This document shows, one piece after another, positions 38,501 through 50,500 of a DNA stretch of 64,000 nt; the stretch's first letter is position 1, and every line of letters begins with the position of its first letter. Below the pieces are notes generated by a model. It was not told the origin of the DNA. It worked only from the letters and a program-made list of their open reading frames with translations, and ran no database searches. The DNA is taken from the NCBI GenBank assembly GCA_008828725.1, contig MEHQ01003415.1, forward strand, positions 124,001 through 188,000. The letters are read 5' to 3'. A program made the translations under genes and the position numbers. This DNA is from Saccharina japonica. Its lineage: Eukaryota; Sar; Phaeophyceae; Laminariales; Laminariaceae.

Positions 38501-41500
38501 ACGATTGTCCTGGAATTGGCTTGTTCAGGTAGCTGTTGCTGGTCAAGGGCCCACAACTCACTCGAGCATGTGCCGTTCGCGGTGCAGCATCTGGTCCCCG
38601 CGCAGTGGCTGTCGTCCCCGCAGCCTAGCGGTTTTAGTCGTCGAGGGGTGAACAGACGGGCGGGCGGGGGGGGGCCGGGGCGGCAGGGGTAAGGAGTAAA
38701 TATCGACATGCATTTGTATTGTTAAGATGATCGGCAATGGGCGGCGGGGCGTTAGGGGGGTAGGTACTGGGAAGTATCAGCACCCATGTTCATAGTGTTT
38801 GTCCTGCGTATTCTCGGTGGTGAGGCGGCACGGGTGGGGGGGTGGCTCACGCCATCCATGGCAGTAGTCATATGACCACAGAGCCTCGAATGCCTGCCAT
38901 GCCTGGACGGAGCACGTCGGGTTTTCATCGACCAGGCAGATTTACTCTCACGAAGCGCGAAATGCCGTGAATTGTTGGGCGAGTCGTGTGAAGAGTGAGC
39001 TGCATCCTACTCAGAACCGCGCTTGAGGCGGGCTTTCTTGCATCGGATAGCAGGATATCAGCTGCTAGTTCATTGATTAGGTTTTTGGTGTGACCACTTC
39101 CAGAGACAGCAAGCAGTTTAACCCTATGTAACTGCTATCGGGTGCCTTACCATGTCTATACTACGTGATACGATCATTCTCCTTGTGCAGAGTTGTGGTT
39201 CTCCGCTCCCTGCGAATGGTTTCCCTCGACCCTCCGCCATGGCGACCGCCAAACATCAAGCAAAGCAGTACCCTGGTAGTCTGGCTCAAGCAGTGAAAGA
39301 CGTGGTTCGCAGCATCGTCGCCAACCAACGCCAACTCAACCTGTACACCTCGTATAAACAACTATACATTTACGAAAACCGGGGTCGGTCGTTACGAGCC
39401 GACTGTAAGACAGCTCTTATTCGTGACAAAGGGCCCAACGTTCGATTGACAGCTTCGAAGTAGCTTTTAGCTCTTCACTTTTTGCTGGCAGCAGTACGAC
39501 TAGTCTATAGCCCTTCAGGTTTGTCGGCAATGACGACAACGCACGTCAGAGCATGGCAGGCATTTCAACAGTAGCAACAGCAGCGCTTCGCTACCAACTG
39601 CTTCGCTGGAGACATCGTCAAACAGGTCATCAGACAGAGCTGATGATGGGCATCAGCAGCACAGGATCAAATGTTGCTGCGATAGCGCATGCCTAAGTAA
39701 TGTGGCTCTGGGCGCGGGAGCTACGTGCAGCAGGGCGCGGGGGCTATGTGCAGCAGCAGCAGCAATGGGCGGAAGCAGCGGGCGCTCTGGTGCGCAACCA
39801 CCACGACGTACTGCCGTCGCTCGATAGCTGGCATTTGTACAGCACAACCAGGGAGAGACACCAGCATACATACTATCCGATAGAAGAGCTCATGATGTAT
39901 AGCTGCACAACCGGCTTTTGTGGGTGTAGAGAGAGACCCCAGCATACAGACTATCAGGCAGAGCTCATGGCGTACTGCTGCTCCTGCTGCTGTACTGCAG
40001 CACAGCAAGCACCAGTACTCAATCAACTTCTGCATTGGTAGCTCAGGCGGAAGGTCATACGACTATGCGTTTATTGCTGCGCTGTTGCGGTACAAATCAC
40101 AGATCATCAGATAGTGGTGTAGTAGCGTACAGTAGTGTTTTGCCCGGTGAATGGATTGCTCTTTTTGACACTTTCCGGAATTAGGGTTAATTATTCATTT
40201 TCGGAGTTCGGGCACACGAAATAGGCTGCCGCTTTGTTTTGTTTGTTGCTGCTCTGCTACTACTGCTGAGTTATACTGCGTACGGGGGGGGGCAACCTTA
40301 CTACTGCTGTCCTTTTTTTGCGTCGCCCATCATTTGTACGGTTTGCTACGAGTATAGGCTAGCGTTTAATATACTGTAAAATTGCAACTCATGGTGGGCA
40401 CAATAATACCCCCATACAACTGCAAGTTTTGGCGGACTACTGTAGCCCAAACTCGACTACAAGCAAATTTTATTCGTGCAAGAATATCAACTCCCATCTT
40501 ACAACCACTGCAAAGTACCAGGGAGAAGCACCAGCATACAGACTACCAGATAGAAGAGCTCATGATGTACAGCACCGGCCCGCTCATAAGAAACCAGAAA
40601 TCGGGCTTAGGCTGACTTTCTTACTTGAGAAAGGGGTGTGTCCCACACTCGCTTCAGTATAATAGCTGTCGACTTTCTTATTTCCCCCGTAATGTTTAGG
40701 CCGAGTTTCTTGTGGGGCACTTTCTTATTATAATGAGAGGGCCGGTAGTGTCCTGCTGTATAACCGGTATTCTGTGAGCGTGGAGAGAGACACCATCATA
40801 CAGACCAGGCAGAGCTCATGATGTACTACTGTACTGCAGCACAGCAAGCAGTACTAAATCGACCTTTGCGACGGTAGCTTGGACGGAAGGAGTGCCGGGA
40901 CAGAACTACTGTATTGCGTGCTCGTATGCGTTCATACTGCTGTGTTGCTGCTGCTGTGCAGATCATAGACCGTCAGTCCCGTAGTGCTGTAGCGTGCCGT
41001 AGATACTTGCTCGGTGAAGGCTTTTTTTTGGAACTTTCTATGTGCGCAATACGCACGCTTTTTTTAATATTTTACAGGAAATCGGGACATCCACTGGAAA
41101 TTATCTGTACAATAATGAAAAGTAAACAAGTCGTACCCGTACGAAGTACGTTCCACAGGGTACGAGTCTCATAAAATACGTACACCGCCTCTATGTACGA
41201 GGGCAAAGTGTTTTGTTGTCTTCCGATCTGACGAAGAAGCTGGTGGTACACATTGTCGACTCGTCCATGGACCACCACAGCTGTATAGGCTGCCGCTTCG
41301 TAATATTTGTTGCTGCTCTGCTACTACTGCTGAGGTACTGTGTACGTCTCTTGCGTCGCCCGCATTTGGACGGTTTGCTGTATAGGCTAGCTGTTCATGA
41401 ATGTACTGTTATTGAAACTCATTGTAGCCACACTACTGTAATCCCCCATACAACGAGATGCAACCGTAATTTTTTGGCGGACTAGCCCAAACCCAACCAC

Positions 41501-44500
41501 AAGCAAATTGTATTCGTGCATGAATCAACTCCCCTCTTACAACCACTCCAAAGGAAAGCCTTGTATACAATATATACATGTAACAAGGGGGACCACGACG
41601 CGACGGGTGGACGCTTCCCTTGGCTCGGGAAAAGCCCGCAATGACAAATCGAGGCCGGAAAAGCAACAGTACTGTCAAGGAGTACATGAAGAACATATAT
41701 ATCGTGTTTGAGTCAAAATAAATAAACCACTGCAATCACATACAATGAACCAGCAACAAGTGTTGCCATCCAGCACACATTGTTCAACCTGGCATAATGT
41801 GTATATCAATATGAAAATAACATTTTGCCCAAGGTTGGCCACGAAGTACGCGAAAAGCCGACCCAAACGTTTCGAGTATTACCATCAAGGATCGCTCTCA
41901 TCTGGTTATTTCTCCCTTTCACATCTTGGGTGTTGTTGCCTACTACTGTTACCTACTTTCTCGTAAAACAGCAGCAACAGCACTAATATTAGTTGGATAG
42001 CTTGCGTTCGTATTTACACAGCATGCTTTCTCGTATATGATACAAGTAAGTACGGTATGGTACTAGGTGAAAAAATAGCATTGTTGTCGACAACAAATAG
42101 CTGCCGCATGGCAAACAAAATGGTGCCAAACACAAAGCAAAAAAAAACACACGCATTCCTGGATTTAAACATCGGGCATGGCAAGCTCGAGGTAAGAAAG
42201 CTATGCGTTTAGCCACACCACATTATACCATGTACCCTAAACTGGCGTGTTTATATGCACGAGTAGACAGTTGGCATCGAAACGATAATGTGTTCGAAAG
42301 AAACGAAAACAGCCCCGCCCCGCTCCCCCCCCGGAAATATTTCGGGCACTTACGAGGCTGGCCCTGGTAGGCTAGCCCAAACCCGATTCGGGAGGGACGA
42401 GCAGGGTGAGGGACGAACAGGAAACAGCACGCCGATCGCTGGATCTCATTGCCAGCTACATCGAAAACGGCTCGAAATCAGGCTTAAAACGCTCTTTTCG
42501 ATTTCTCACAGGCGACCTCAACATCTACATACTCATGTTCATACGGGGGTGGGGGTGGAAGAGTGACAGGCACTTGACCAGACCAAACCAAAGCGAGCGT
42601 GAATCGTAACGAAGCCCATGAAGACTACGCTGCTACGACCTGCAAAGGACGTTTCGACCAGTCGCACTGCTACTGCTACATTCGACACACGCGATGACTC
42701 GTTTTTGGTCATATGTAGTGAGGTCTAAGTTGTACTGGGCGACCTGGGTTCACTTAGGGGTACTTAGGGGTGGGGTGGAGAGAGAAATATCAAGCTGCCG
42801 GCATTGTATCAACAAAGGACAGTATGGCGTATGAGTATACACCGACACGGAAGACAACTACGGTATCGACGAGTAACGACAGTCTGCCATGTTCGACGCA
42901 GCAAGGCACACTTTGCCAAAAGATTCGCCGGGGACAGTGCTTCTTTGAACGCTGCAACGTATAGCCCACACCCTTCCACGCGCTATCGAAGGACCCCAGA
43001 CCAAACGACATCTACACCTACCGGCAAGGCAGGTTACGCGTACTATCTGAACGGAGCTGTCAACTGATGTGCCACCCTCGTGCCCAAAAGAGCGCGCCGG
43101 GTCAACCAAGGCGCGCAGTGAGTGGTGCTTCAAGCGATGCTTTCGGGAGCTGTACGATTGGCCGGCAACATATTCCACACTGAACGTATGCATGGGTAAA
43201 GGCTTCGGGTCATGGAATACCTTGCTCTACGCGTGTGTAACATGGAAGCTATGCCCGGAATAGCAACGGTGCCCCCTAAGCGCTGTGAGTCACACCATCA
43301 AAACTCGTCCTGCTAATCGTTGGCTAGTCGTTGGTGTCCAGCGGAAACCACACACCGAGCACAACGATTCGTGCGACAAAAGTCTCAGGAAGCCATGTTT
43401 TGATGAACGTCGAACAGCAGTGGGAATGCTGAACCCAATCAAGACAAAACGAAGGCCAGTACCAGGGAGGGGGGGGGACCTGGGACGCCGGTCTGTCCAA
43501 AGGACCGCGGGAGAAAAACCACTACCTCGAGCTGAGCTGTGAACGAAACGTGATAGGAAATAGGTAGCATCAGCCTTTATGCGTCACAAATGTTCAGTAG
43601 CAACCTCGATACAGCAGCAACTTAGCGTGCGCACTGATCAGTCGAAACTGCAGCACAGTTTCATAGCACATGGTAGCACCAGCAGAACCTGTAACTATAT
43701 ATATCACGCAGCCTAGCCGTGGCTGTGAAATATGTTATTGTTCACGAGACGAAATCTCGTTTGTACCATGTGGGTTGATACATCATTGGTGTAGAAGAGG
43801 ATTTATACGTAGATCTAAATGTGATAGCATTCCATAGCGGACGCATGCGTAGTTCCTCTATACGTTGAGTCACTAATTTGCAACACCCACTCTGCTTTGA
43901 TCGGCTGTTATTTCCATCGAGTACGAGTACAAGCAAGTACCAAAAGCTTTCGTAGCTCACTAAAACATTTTCCTGGCCCGCAACCGGCACGTTCAGCCCA
44001 AAGCCTCATCTCCCCTCTACAAACACCTGCTACAGTATATAGTGTAACCACTACTGGCGCAAGCCTATGCTACCACCTGCCAGGTGTTTACCGCACAATA
44101 TCCGAACAGGCCATGAGCCTCGGTAAGCGCCGTGTGCGTCAGGATAGTCAGGGAAATGTTCATGAGGACCCAGATATGGCTGCGGTCGACGCACTGCGAG
44201 GAGGACTGCTGCATTAACCGGCGCGGCTGTGAGGAGTCTGCATATAAAAAAGGCAGAAACAACAAGATAATCAACGTGGCTGGAAAAAATACCGAACATC
44301 CACTGCTGAGACAACCACACGACTAAAGACAGCTAGCGCGTGGATTTTATGCCATACAATATCTGCATCAGCCATTGAACCCAGGATCAGCCGTGCTTGC
44401 CATGTCTCGTTCCAAATCAAATGCATACGGTTGGTAGCCCGACTTTAGAGATAAAATGTTCGGCCCTAAGGTTTTCCTCTCGGGTAACGTTCTCAAGTGT

Positions 44501-47500
44501 TCCCGTTCGTGCTTGAAATGGGGAACCATGTTGAATAGTCGGTTCAAACACAGCAATGATCACACCAACCGGGCTGCTGTTGTACAAGCTCCGCCAGACT
44601 TGCAATGAAAAGGTGCCCGGCTAGCGTGGCGAATGGTGTGATACTGCATTACAGTATGTACATACTGCAAGTCTCACGACAGCCCAAAGCAGGCGTGTTC
44701 TGCTTCGTGTTTCCGTCTTGCTGTACAACTGTCTGTGGTGGTCCTCTTGCCCTATGATACTGCATGAGTACTGTATCTATGGACTACAGTAGCAGCAACT
44801 TGGTGTGTCAAGGAGCCTTTTGGCGAGACCCTGCGAGTACCTTCTCCTCCTGCTGGTGCTGGTGTGGGTTGCACCTCGCGGGTGACGCATCATACAAATG
44901 TGCTTTGTGTGGGCTACGGTACCTTCACACATCGGAATACCCACATAGCTTCGCTCCACCGTGTGAAAAGACGCCCTGACTTAAGGATTCAATTCAACGC
45001 GATGATTATCTCGTAGCTGAGATCCTTCGAAGCTGGTCAGTGTGCCGGTGAGAGAACACTCCGGGGTAGGGTGGAAGTAGGTCCTTCGTTGTGAAATATG
45101 AAGTTGACCCCAAATACGAAGTACGAGCTGAAACAAGCGCGAGACGATTCAGTATTTTGGTGGGAAGTGGAACGTCAAAATAGCGCCAAACGATGGGCGC
45201 TAATGGATAAGGCCCGTCCGGAAGAGGGAGAAGAGACGAAGAAGGCGGCGCAAATGCAGGAGGTTCTAGAAGCACTGCTCACAGAGCGAGATGATCTAGT
45301 AGACCACAATATCTCGCCAAATGAACCTGTTAGGACCACCCCCAAAAGGGTTGCTAAGCCTGCGAGAAACGTGGCCCTCGTCAACCTGTTAGATCGTAAC
45401 GTCTGGTAGGTGCAGCAGATCGTGGAACGAAAGGATAGGGGTTCACGCACCTGAACTTCCGCGGCGGCAGCATGTCTAGCAGCAGTCGAAACGGCAGTAC
45501 GGGCATAAAAAACAACAGCAGGCACAACAGGAGTAGCAAAATCAGCAGTACGAGCAGCAGCAGTGCGAGCAGCAGCAGTGCGAGCAGCAGCAGTGCGAGC
45601 AGTAGTGAGGGAAGCAGCTACATCCGCTGCCACAGGAATCGCCGCCGCCATTATCACCGCCACCGCCGCCACAACCACCGCCACCACTGTCGCAGCCGCC
45701 ACCACGACCGCCGTGGCCGTTAACAACTCTGCCGGAGCCGCAGCCGACACCGCCGCCGGAACCGTCACCCACGATGAGCATTAGTGCAGAGTAGGTCAAG
45801 GAGCGGGAAGCATCGCCACTGGCATCGCCGCCATCACCGCCGGCATTAACGGTGCTGGTACAGCTGCCGCCGACCCCGCCGCTGGAACCGGCGCCTGAGG
45901 TGGACCTGAGTGCGGAACCGTAAGGAAAAGAGCAGAATGCTCCGCTCATGGAAACCCGTTTGATGTGTAACAGGAGTTCGCGTCATTCGATGAGTGGAAG
46001 AAGGGAGAAGAAAGGTAGGAGAGAGAATACGAGGAAGAGGAAAAGGAGAAGGAAGACAGGCTGGAGGGGGAGAGAAGGGGGGCGATAGCACACCAGCACT
46101 GGCACCGTCACTACCGCCGCCACAGCCTCCGCAACTTCACCCCGCGAGAGGCGGAATGAGAAGAGGGGGGGGGTATGCAAGACGAGGAGCTGGAGGCACA
46201 GGCACCTGGTCCGCTTTGGCCCCCACTGGCACCGCCGCAGCCGCTGCAGCAGCCGCTCCACAAGGAGGAGGACGAGGAGACCGATCGAACGGACGAACAA
46301 CATAATCTACATCAAGTTTTCGTTGGGGTCGGCATGGAGCCTGGAGGAAGCTGACCCTTGGGTGGAGAAAACGTGCCCCCGTCCGGCCCTGATTAGAGGT
46401 ATACAGTACGATTTTCCTGCTTGATTGATTGCTCGCCAATTAATCGATTCAAGTAATGTTTTGCTGTTTTGAATGCGATCATTTGCTTGCTGCTGATCAT
46501 GGCAGGTTTGGATGAGGATTGTATTTGTCCGTCGACACCGCGACAAGCGACGTTTTTGTTTCGGTTGCATGCTGGGCTGGGCTGTGGACTTGGTGGTACC
46601 GTTTCTGTTCTTGCTGTTTGAACTCGCCATCTCTGATCGCGCGTGCATATCATACCATTCGTTTGTCTGCCCACATTGAAATGCCTACCGGGTAGTATAT
46701 ACCAGTATGAAGCACGATGTGGGTTGAAGCTGACACAAACAGCAGTACAACGGTATACTTGCTGTTCACAGTGCAGCTTTGATAGTGAATTCTACCCACC
46801 CGCTCCCACCGCCCCATGAGTACACGCGAGGACGATGTCCCATGCTGAACTGCAGCAAACTTTCAGAGTACTGGTTACACATGAAGAAGTGTTGTCTGCT
46901 GGGCATACACCCATGCTCGTACGAGCCTGGTGTTCGGTTTGGCCTAGAATGCGTGTGTGTGTCCCTCCCTCCTCACTTCCTCCCTCCCTCCCCTACAGCG
47001 GAGAAGAGTAAGCGTTGAGTACGCATGCATGTTATCTACGTACATCAAGCAAGAGGGGGGTAGTAGGTAGCGTGGGTAGCGTAGATACGTGAAGCACGTA
47101 GTCATGACCTCAAAGAGACCAGTGCGCGGATTCGTTTTGTTGCGCATGCATCGCCCAACGAGTGGAAATGAAACACAGCCAGTGCTGCTGTAGTCTAATC
47201 ATCTAGATGAATATATGCATTTTTCTTTTTTTGTGAACTGCCGACGTATTGGTTGGTTGAAATGCCGTACTTGGAGTCAGTGTTTCTTGGTGAACAGATC
47301 GTCAGCTTCTGCGCTTGTTGCGCGCGGGTTCTAGTCCCGGCATGCACAACTCTTCATTTTGTGTCGAAGGTTCTTAGAGTAGTTAGCAGGGGGGGTGGAT
47401 CAGGTACTTGAAGCGCGTAGTTATAGCCTCAAAGAGACCAGTGCGCGGATTCGTTTTGTTGCCCATGCATTGCCGAATGAGTGACATGTGAAATGAAATA

Positions 47501-50500
47501 TATCAAGTGCCGCTGTACTCTGATCATGTTGATGAATACATGCATTTTTATTTTCCGTGAACTACCAACGTATTGGTTGGTTAAAGCGACGTACTTGGAG
47601 CCAGTGTTTCTTGGTGAACCGATCGCCTGCTGGCGTGTTTTGTTGTGCTCGGGTTCTAATCCCGGCACGTACAACTCTTCATTGTGTGAAAAACTCGACG
47701 GCTCTTGATCGTGAGACGAGCAGCTCTTGGCGAAGGAGTCAATTAACCCCGATCATGAGTTGGTATACATAAACATGCCTGAATGGGTGGATGAGCGTTT
47801 CGGATGCAGGGGGGTAGTAGAGAGATTGGCATGGAAATACGCTGAGTCTAGGCACGCAGGAGTATTCCAGCTGGTATATCATGGCGTATGTTCTTCAAAG
47901 GGTGCAAAAGATCGTGGAGCTTGGACGATGAATGGATTTGACAGAGGCAGATGATAGAACGACATGAATGTTGGTACGTAATATACGGAGAGGCTAGTAG
48001 GATGTTTCATGGGAAAGTTCGGTTTGTTTTTTAAATGAACCGACCAGGATTTTCAGCGTGCTTCGACCAGTTGGATACTCACTTTAAAATGCTGGAACCG
48101 TTCTATGAGAACTTTATAGCGGATACGCTTCTGGTTTAAAACATTGATTAGACGATTACATGTAATGTCGAGCTTTGGATAGAGTTTCTGGAGTTAGGAT
48201 GGTTTTGGAGTTTCGGTTCGTGTATTTGTGGGTGTGATGTGATTAGTGTTGGTACATGTGTCTATGTGTGGAGATATGTAGGTTTGCGTAATGCCGTGTA
48301 TGCGTTTTGTTGTGTTTGTGGGGGTGGAGGGAAATAGTTTTGTTCGGCACCGTTGCAGGCAATATGTGTCGCAACCGCCGCTTCGGAGTCAGTGTACGTT
48401 GTTGAGAGGGGATAAGAGGAGCGTTCAGAAAGCGTACTGCGTGTGATCGGGACCTGCCAAGACAGTTACCGACGGTGCCGTTCCGATAGGCGTGAGTTAG
48501 GCGGCCGCGCTCGCCGTCGACGAGATGGCCGTCACAATGGAAGATATATTGTAGACATTGCTGCGATTACCAGCGCCGTGGGCTGTGCAGCCTATCGCAG
48601 AAGAGCGCCAGGTTGAGTTGAACTCTGCTGCTAGAGGGTAGGTGGTATATTTCGACTGAGAGGGAAACCGAAGGTACGTTGAGGTGGTATCATGGAATTG
48701 GATTGAAGAGATATCATAATACATGTTTTGTGTGGGATTAATTGGCGCCAGTCGATATTTTGCTGTTGTGGCTTGGTGGACCACCCGTTTCTCGATGGAA
48801 GCAGTAACCGAATGACATGTTTCGGTATAAACAGTTATGGTCTTGCTGTTGTTGGCTTGGAGCACCGTCTGTGTATCGATGGAAGATATGACCGGATTCA
48901 CGTTAGGGTAGGTTTCATGGGCGTAACAATATATGACCTTGATGATATCGCTTGAAGGACCATTCGTTTAGCCTGAAACGGTTTCGTCCGGGCGGCCACA
49001 GTACGCCATCGTGGGCGTTGCCGTGCCTCGGCGGAGGCGGGCGCAGTCGCCGGGATCACACAGGGTTAGCGCTGTCACCGCACTCGCTTGTGTCAGTGGG
49101 TAGGAGCGCAACCTTCCCATTGGCCCGTCGACCGCCCCGCGACCAAGCGGCGGTCGAAAGGGTGCAGGAATAGATTGGTGGCCCCTTGTACCTTGGCAGG
49201 AGATCTGCAACTCTTGGACGGAGCAATGGGAGGAGTGAGCCGAAGCGGCTTGTCGGGCTATGTGACGGCGCCGCGAGAGGAGTACGAAGCATCGGCGGGT
49301 CGGGTTCTACAGGTCAAGGAACTCACAACGGCCACGACGTCCGCTTATCGCACCACCATCCAAGATCACCGCCGTCGGAGGAAGTGCGGAACTACGAATG
49401 CTGAATTGATGCCGCCGCTCACAATCGTCGGGCTGAAGAGGTGTTACGGAGACAAGGCGCCGAGGAAGAACGGAGGATCGGTTGGAGCGAACGTGCATGC
49501 TGTTAGCGGGTCACCACCGGGAGCCCTTTCGCAGGCGCCGACGGAGTGAGCCGAGTGGTCGTGGAACGTAAATACAACTTGCAGGGGCCGTACTGGCGAG
49601 TACAGTACCAAAACGACTGGAAGGAGCTTTGTCGCCGGGAAGTGACCAGCGGGGCTGTGAGATGACGGAGCCAAATATGTAGCTTCCCGCCGGTGGCGGG
49701 CACTTGGCCGGCATGGAGGGCTAGTTTCGGGGAAACTCTCTCCTGACGGCAGGGATACTCGCTTTGGGCCGACGATAGTTATGCACCGGGATTGGGGAAT
49801 ATTATTGCGCCGGGCCGACGGTGAGGGATGTACAACGCCGGATGGACGGAGAGGAAGGCGCCCACGCTGTTTCCGGGCTCTACCCTTAATACCCGCTTTG
49901 TGCCGATTTTTTATGCGTCGGGTAGGGGGGTGTTGCAATGCGGCGGTGCTAAGGTTTCACACATTTCGAAGCGTATCGATTGTCCTGATCCGTGCTGCGT
50001 GTGTATAGGCAGAAAAAGAGCTGTAGGCGGATCATTGCTGTAGGAATGGACATTTAAAACAACGTTTCCCGAAATGGCATGAGGGCCTCTGATTCTTGCG
50101 GAGACCCCAAAAAACTGCAATGGGATCAACTTTGTGTTAGCTCAATGCTACCAAGAGAGAAACCAGTTAATGCCGAAGAGATCTGTGATCGCCTCGCCCT
50201 ATTCATCAACGCATCTACTGCACCTCTGTCCATCCGAGTTGCCGTTTTCAAGTGATATGGCCCTACCGCACTCCCGCCATATTACAATATTGAGGTCCTC
50301 ACGCCCAGCCCCAAAGCTTTTCCGTCCGAACTCAAAGACAGCAGGTCAGGCAGTCTCAGGTGTAAGGGACCTGGTCCTTGTAGGGTCTGAAAGCTGAAGG
50401 CTGCCGCGTCACTACACGGTAGGTCCGCGAGGTTGTGTTTCTGCGTGATTGGTGGGTGGACAACAAGTAGTCGTTCCGTGCAGCCCAGTTCTCACCCCCA

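Larger units (their letters stand above)
26987..38624 (-). repeat. Older block duplication: A2-A3 region resembles A4-A6 region
   Basis: Intron pieces at 38466-38534 and 30703-30778 match (both contain TTGTGTACCGGTATAA). So do 37110-37200 with 29105-29180, and 37395-37500 with 29685-29790. The B2-B4 offset is 7.73 kb. B3 and B6 share their acceptor flanks. The exon order suggests loss or gain of one unit between the two copies. Confidence 0.6.

Noticed and set aside
39152..39463. 103-codon plus-strand frame starting MSILRDTIILL
   Set aside because: It has no motif or paralog in the window and lies in an intron with no other support.
45098..45409. 103-codon plus-strand frame with charged, helical character
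   Set aside because: It looks protein-like (for example VFWWEVERQNSAKRWALMDK) but I recognise no family and see no neighbouring exons. It is adjacent to low-complexity DNA, so it was not called a gene.
45175..45768. 197-codon Ala/Val-rich minus frame
   Set aside because: It reads antisense through triplet-rich low-complexity DNA.
49444..49938. 164-codon minus-strand frame in GC-rich DNA
   Set aside because: Long frames are expected in GC-rich DNA, and there is no motif. Its strand is opposite to the Helitron relic.
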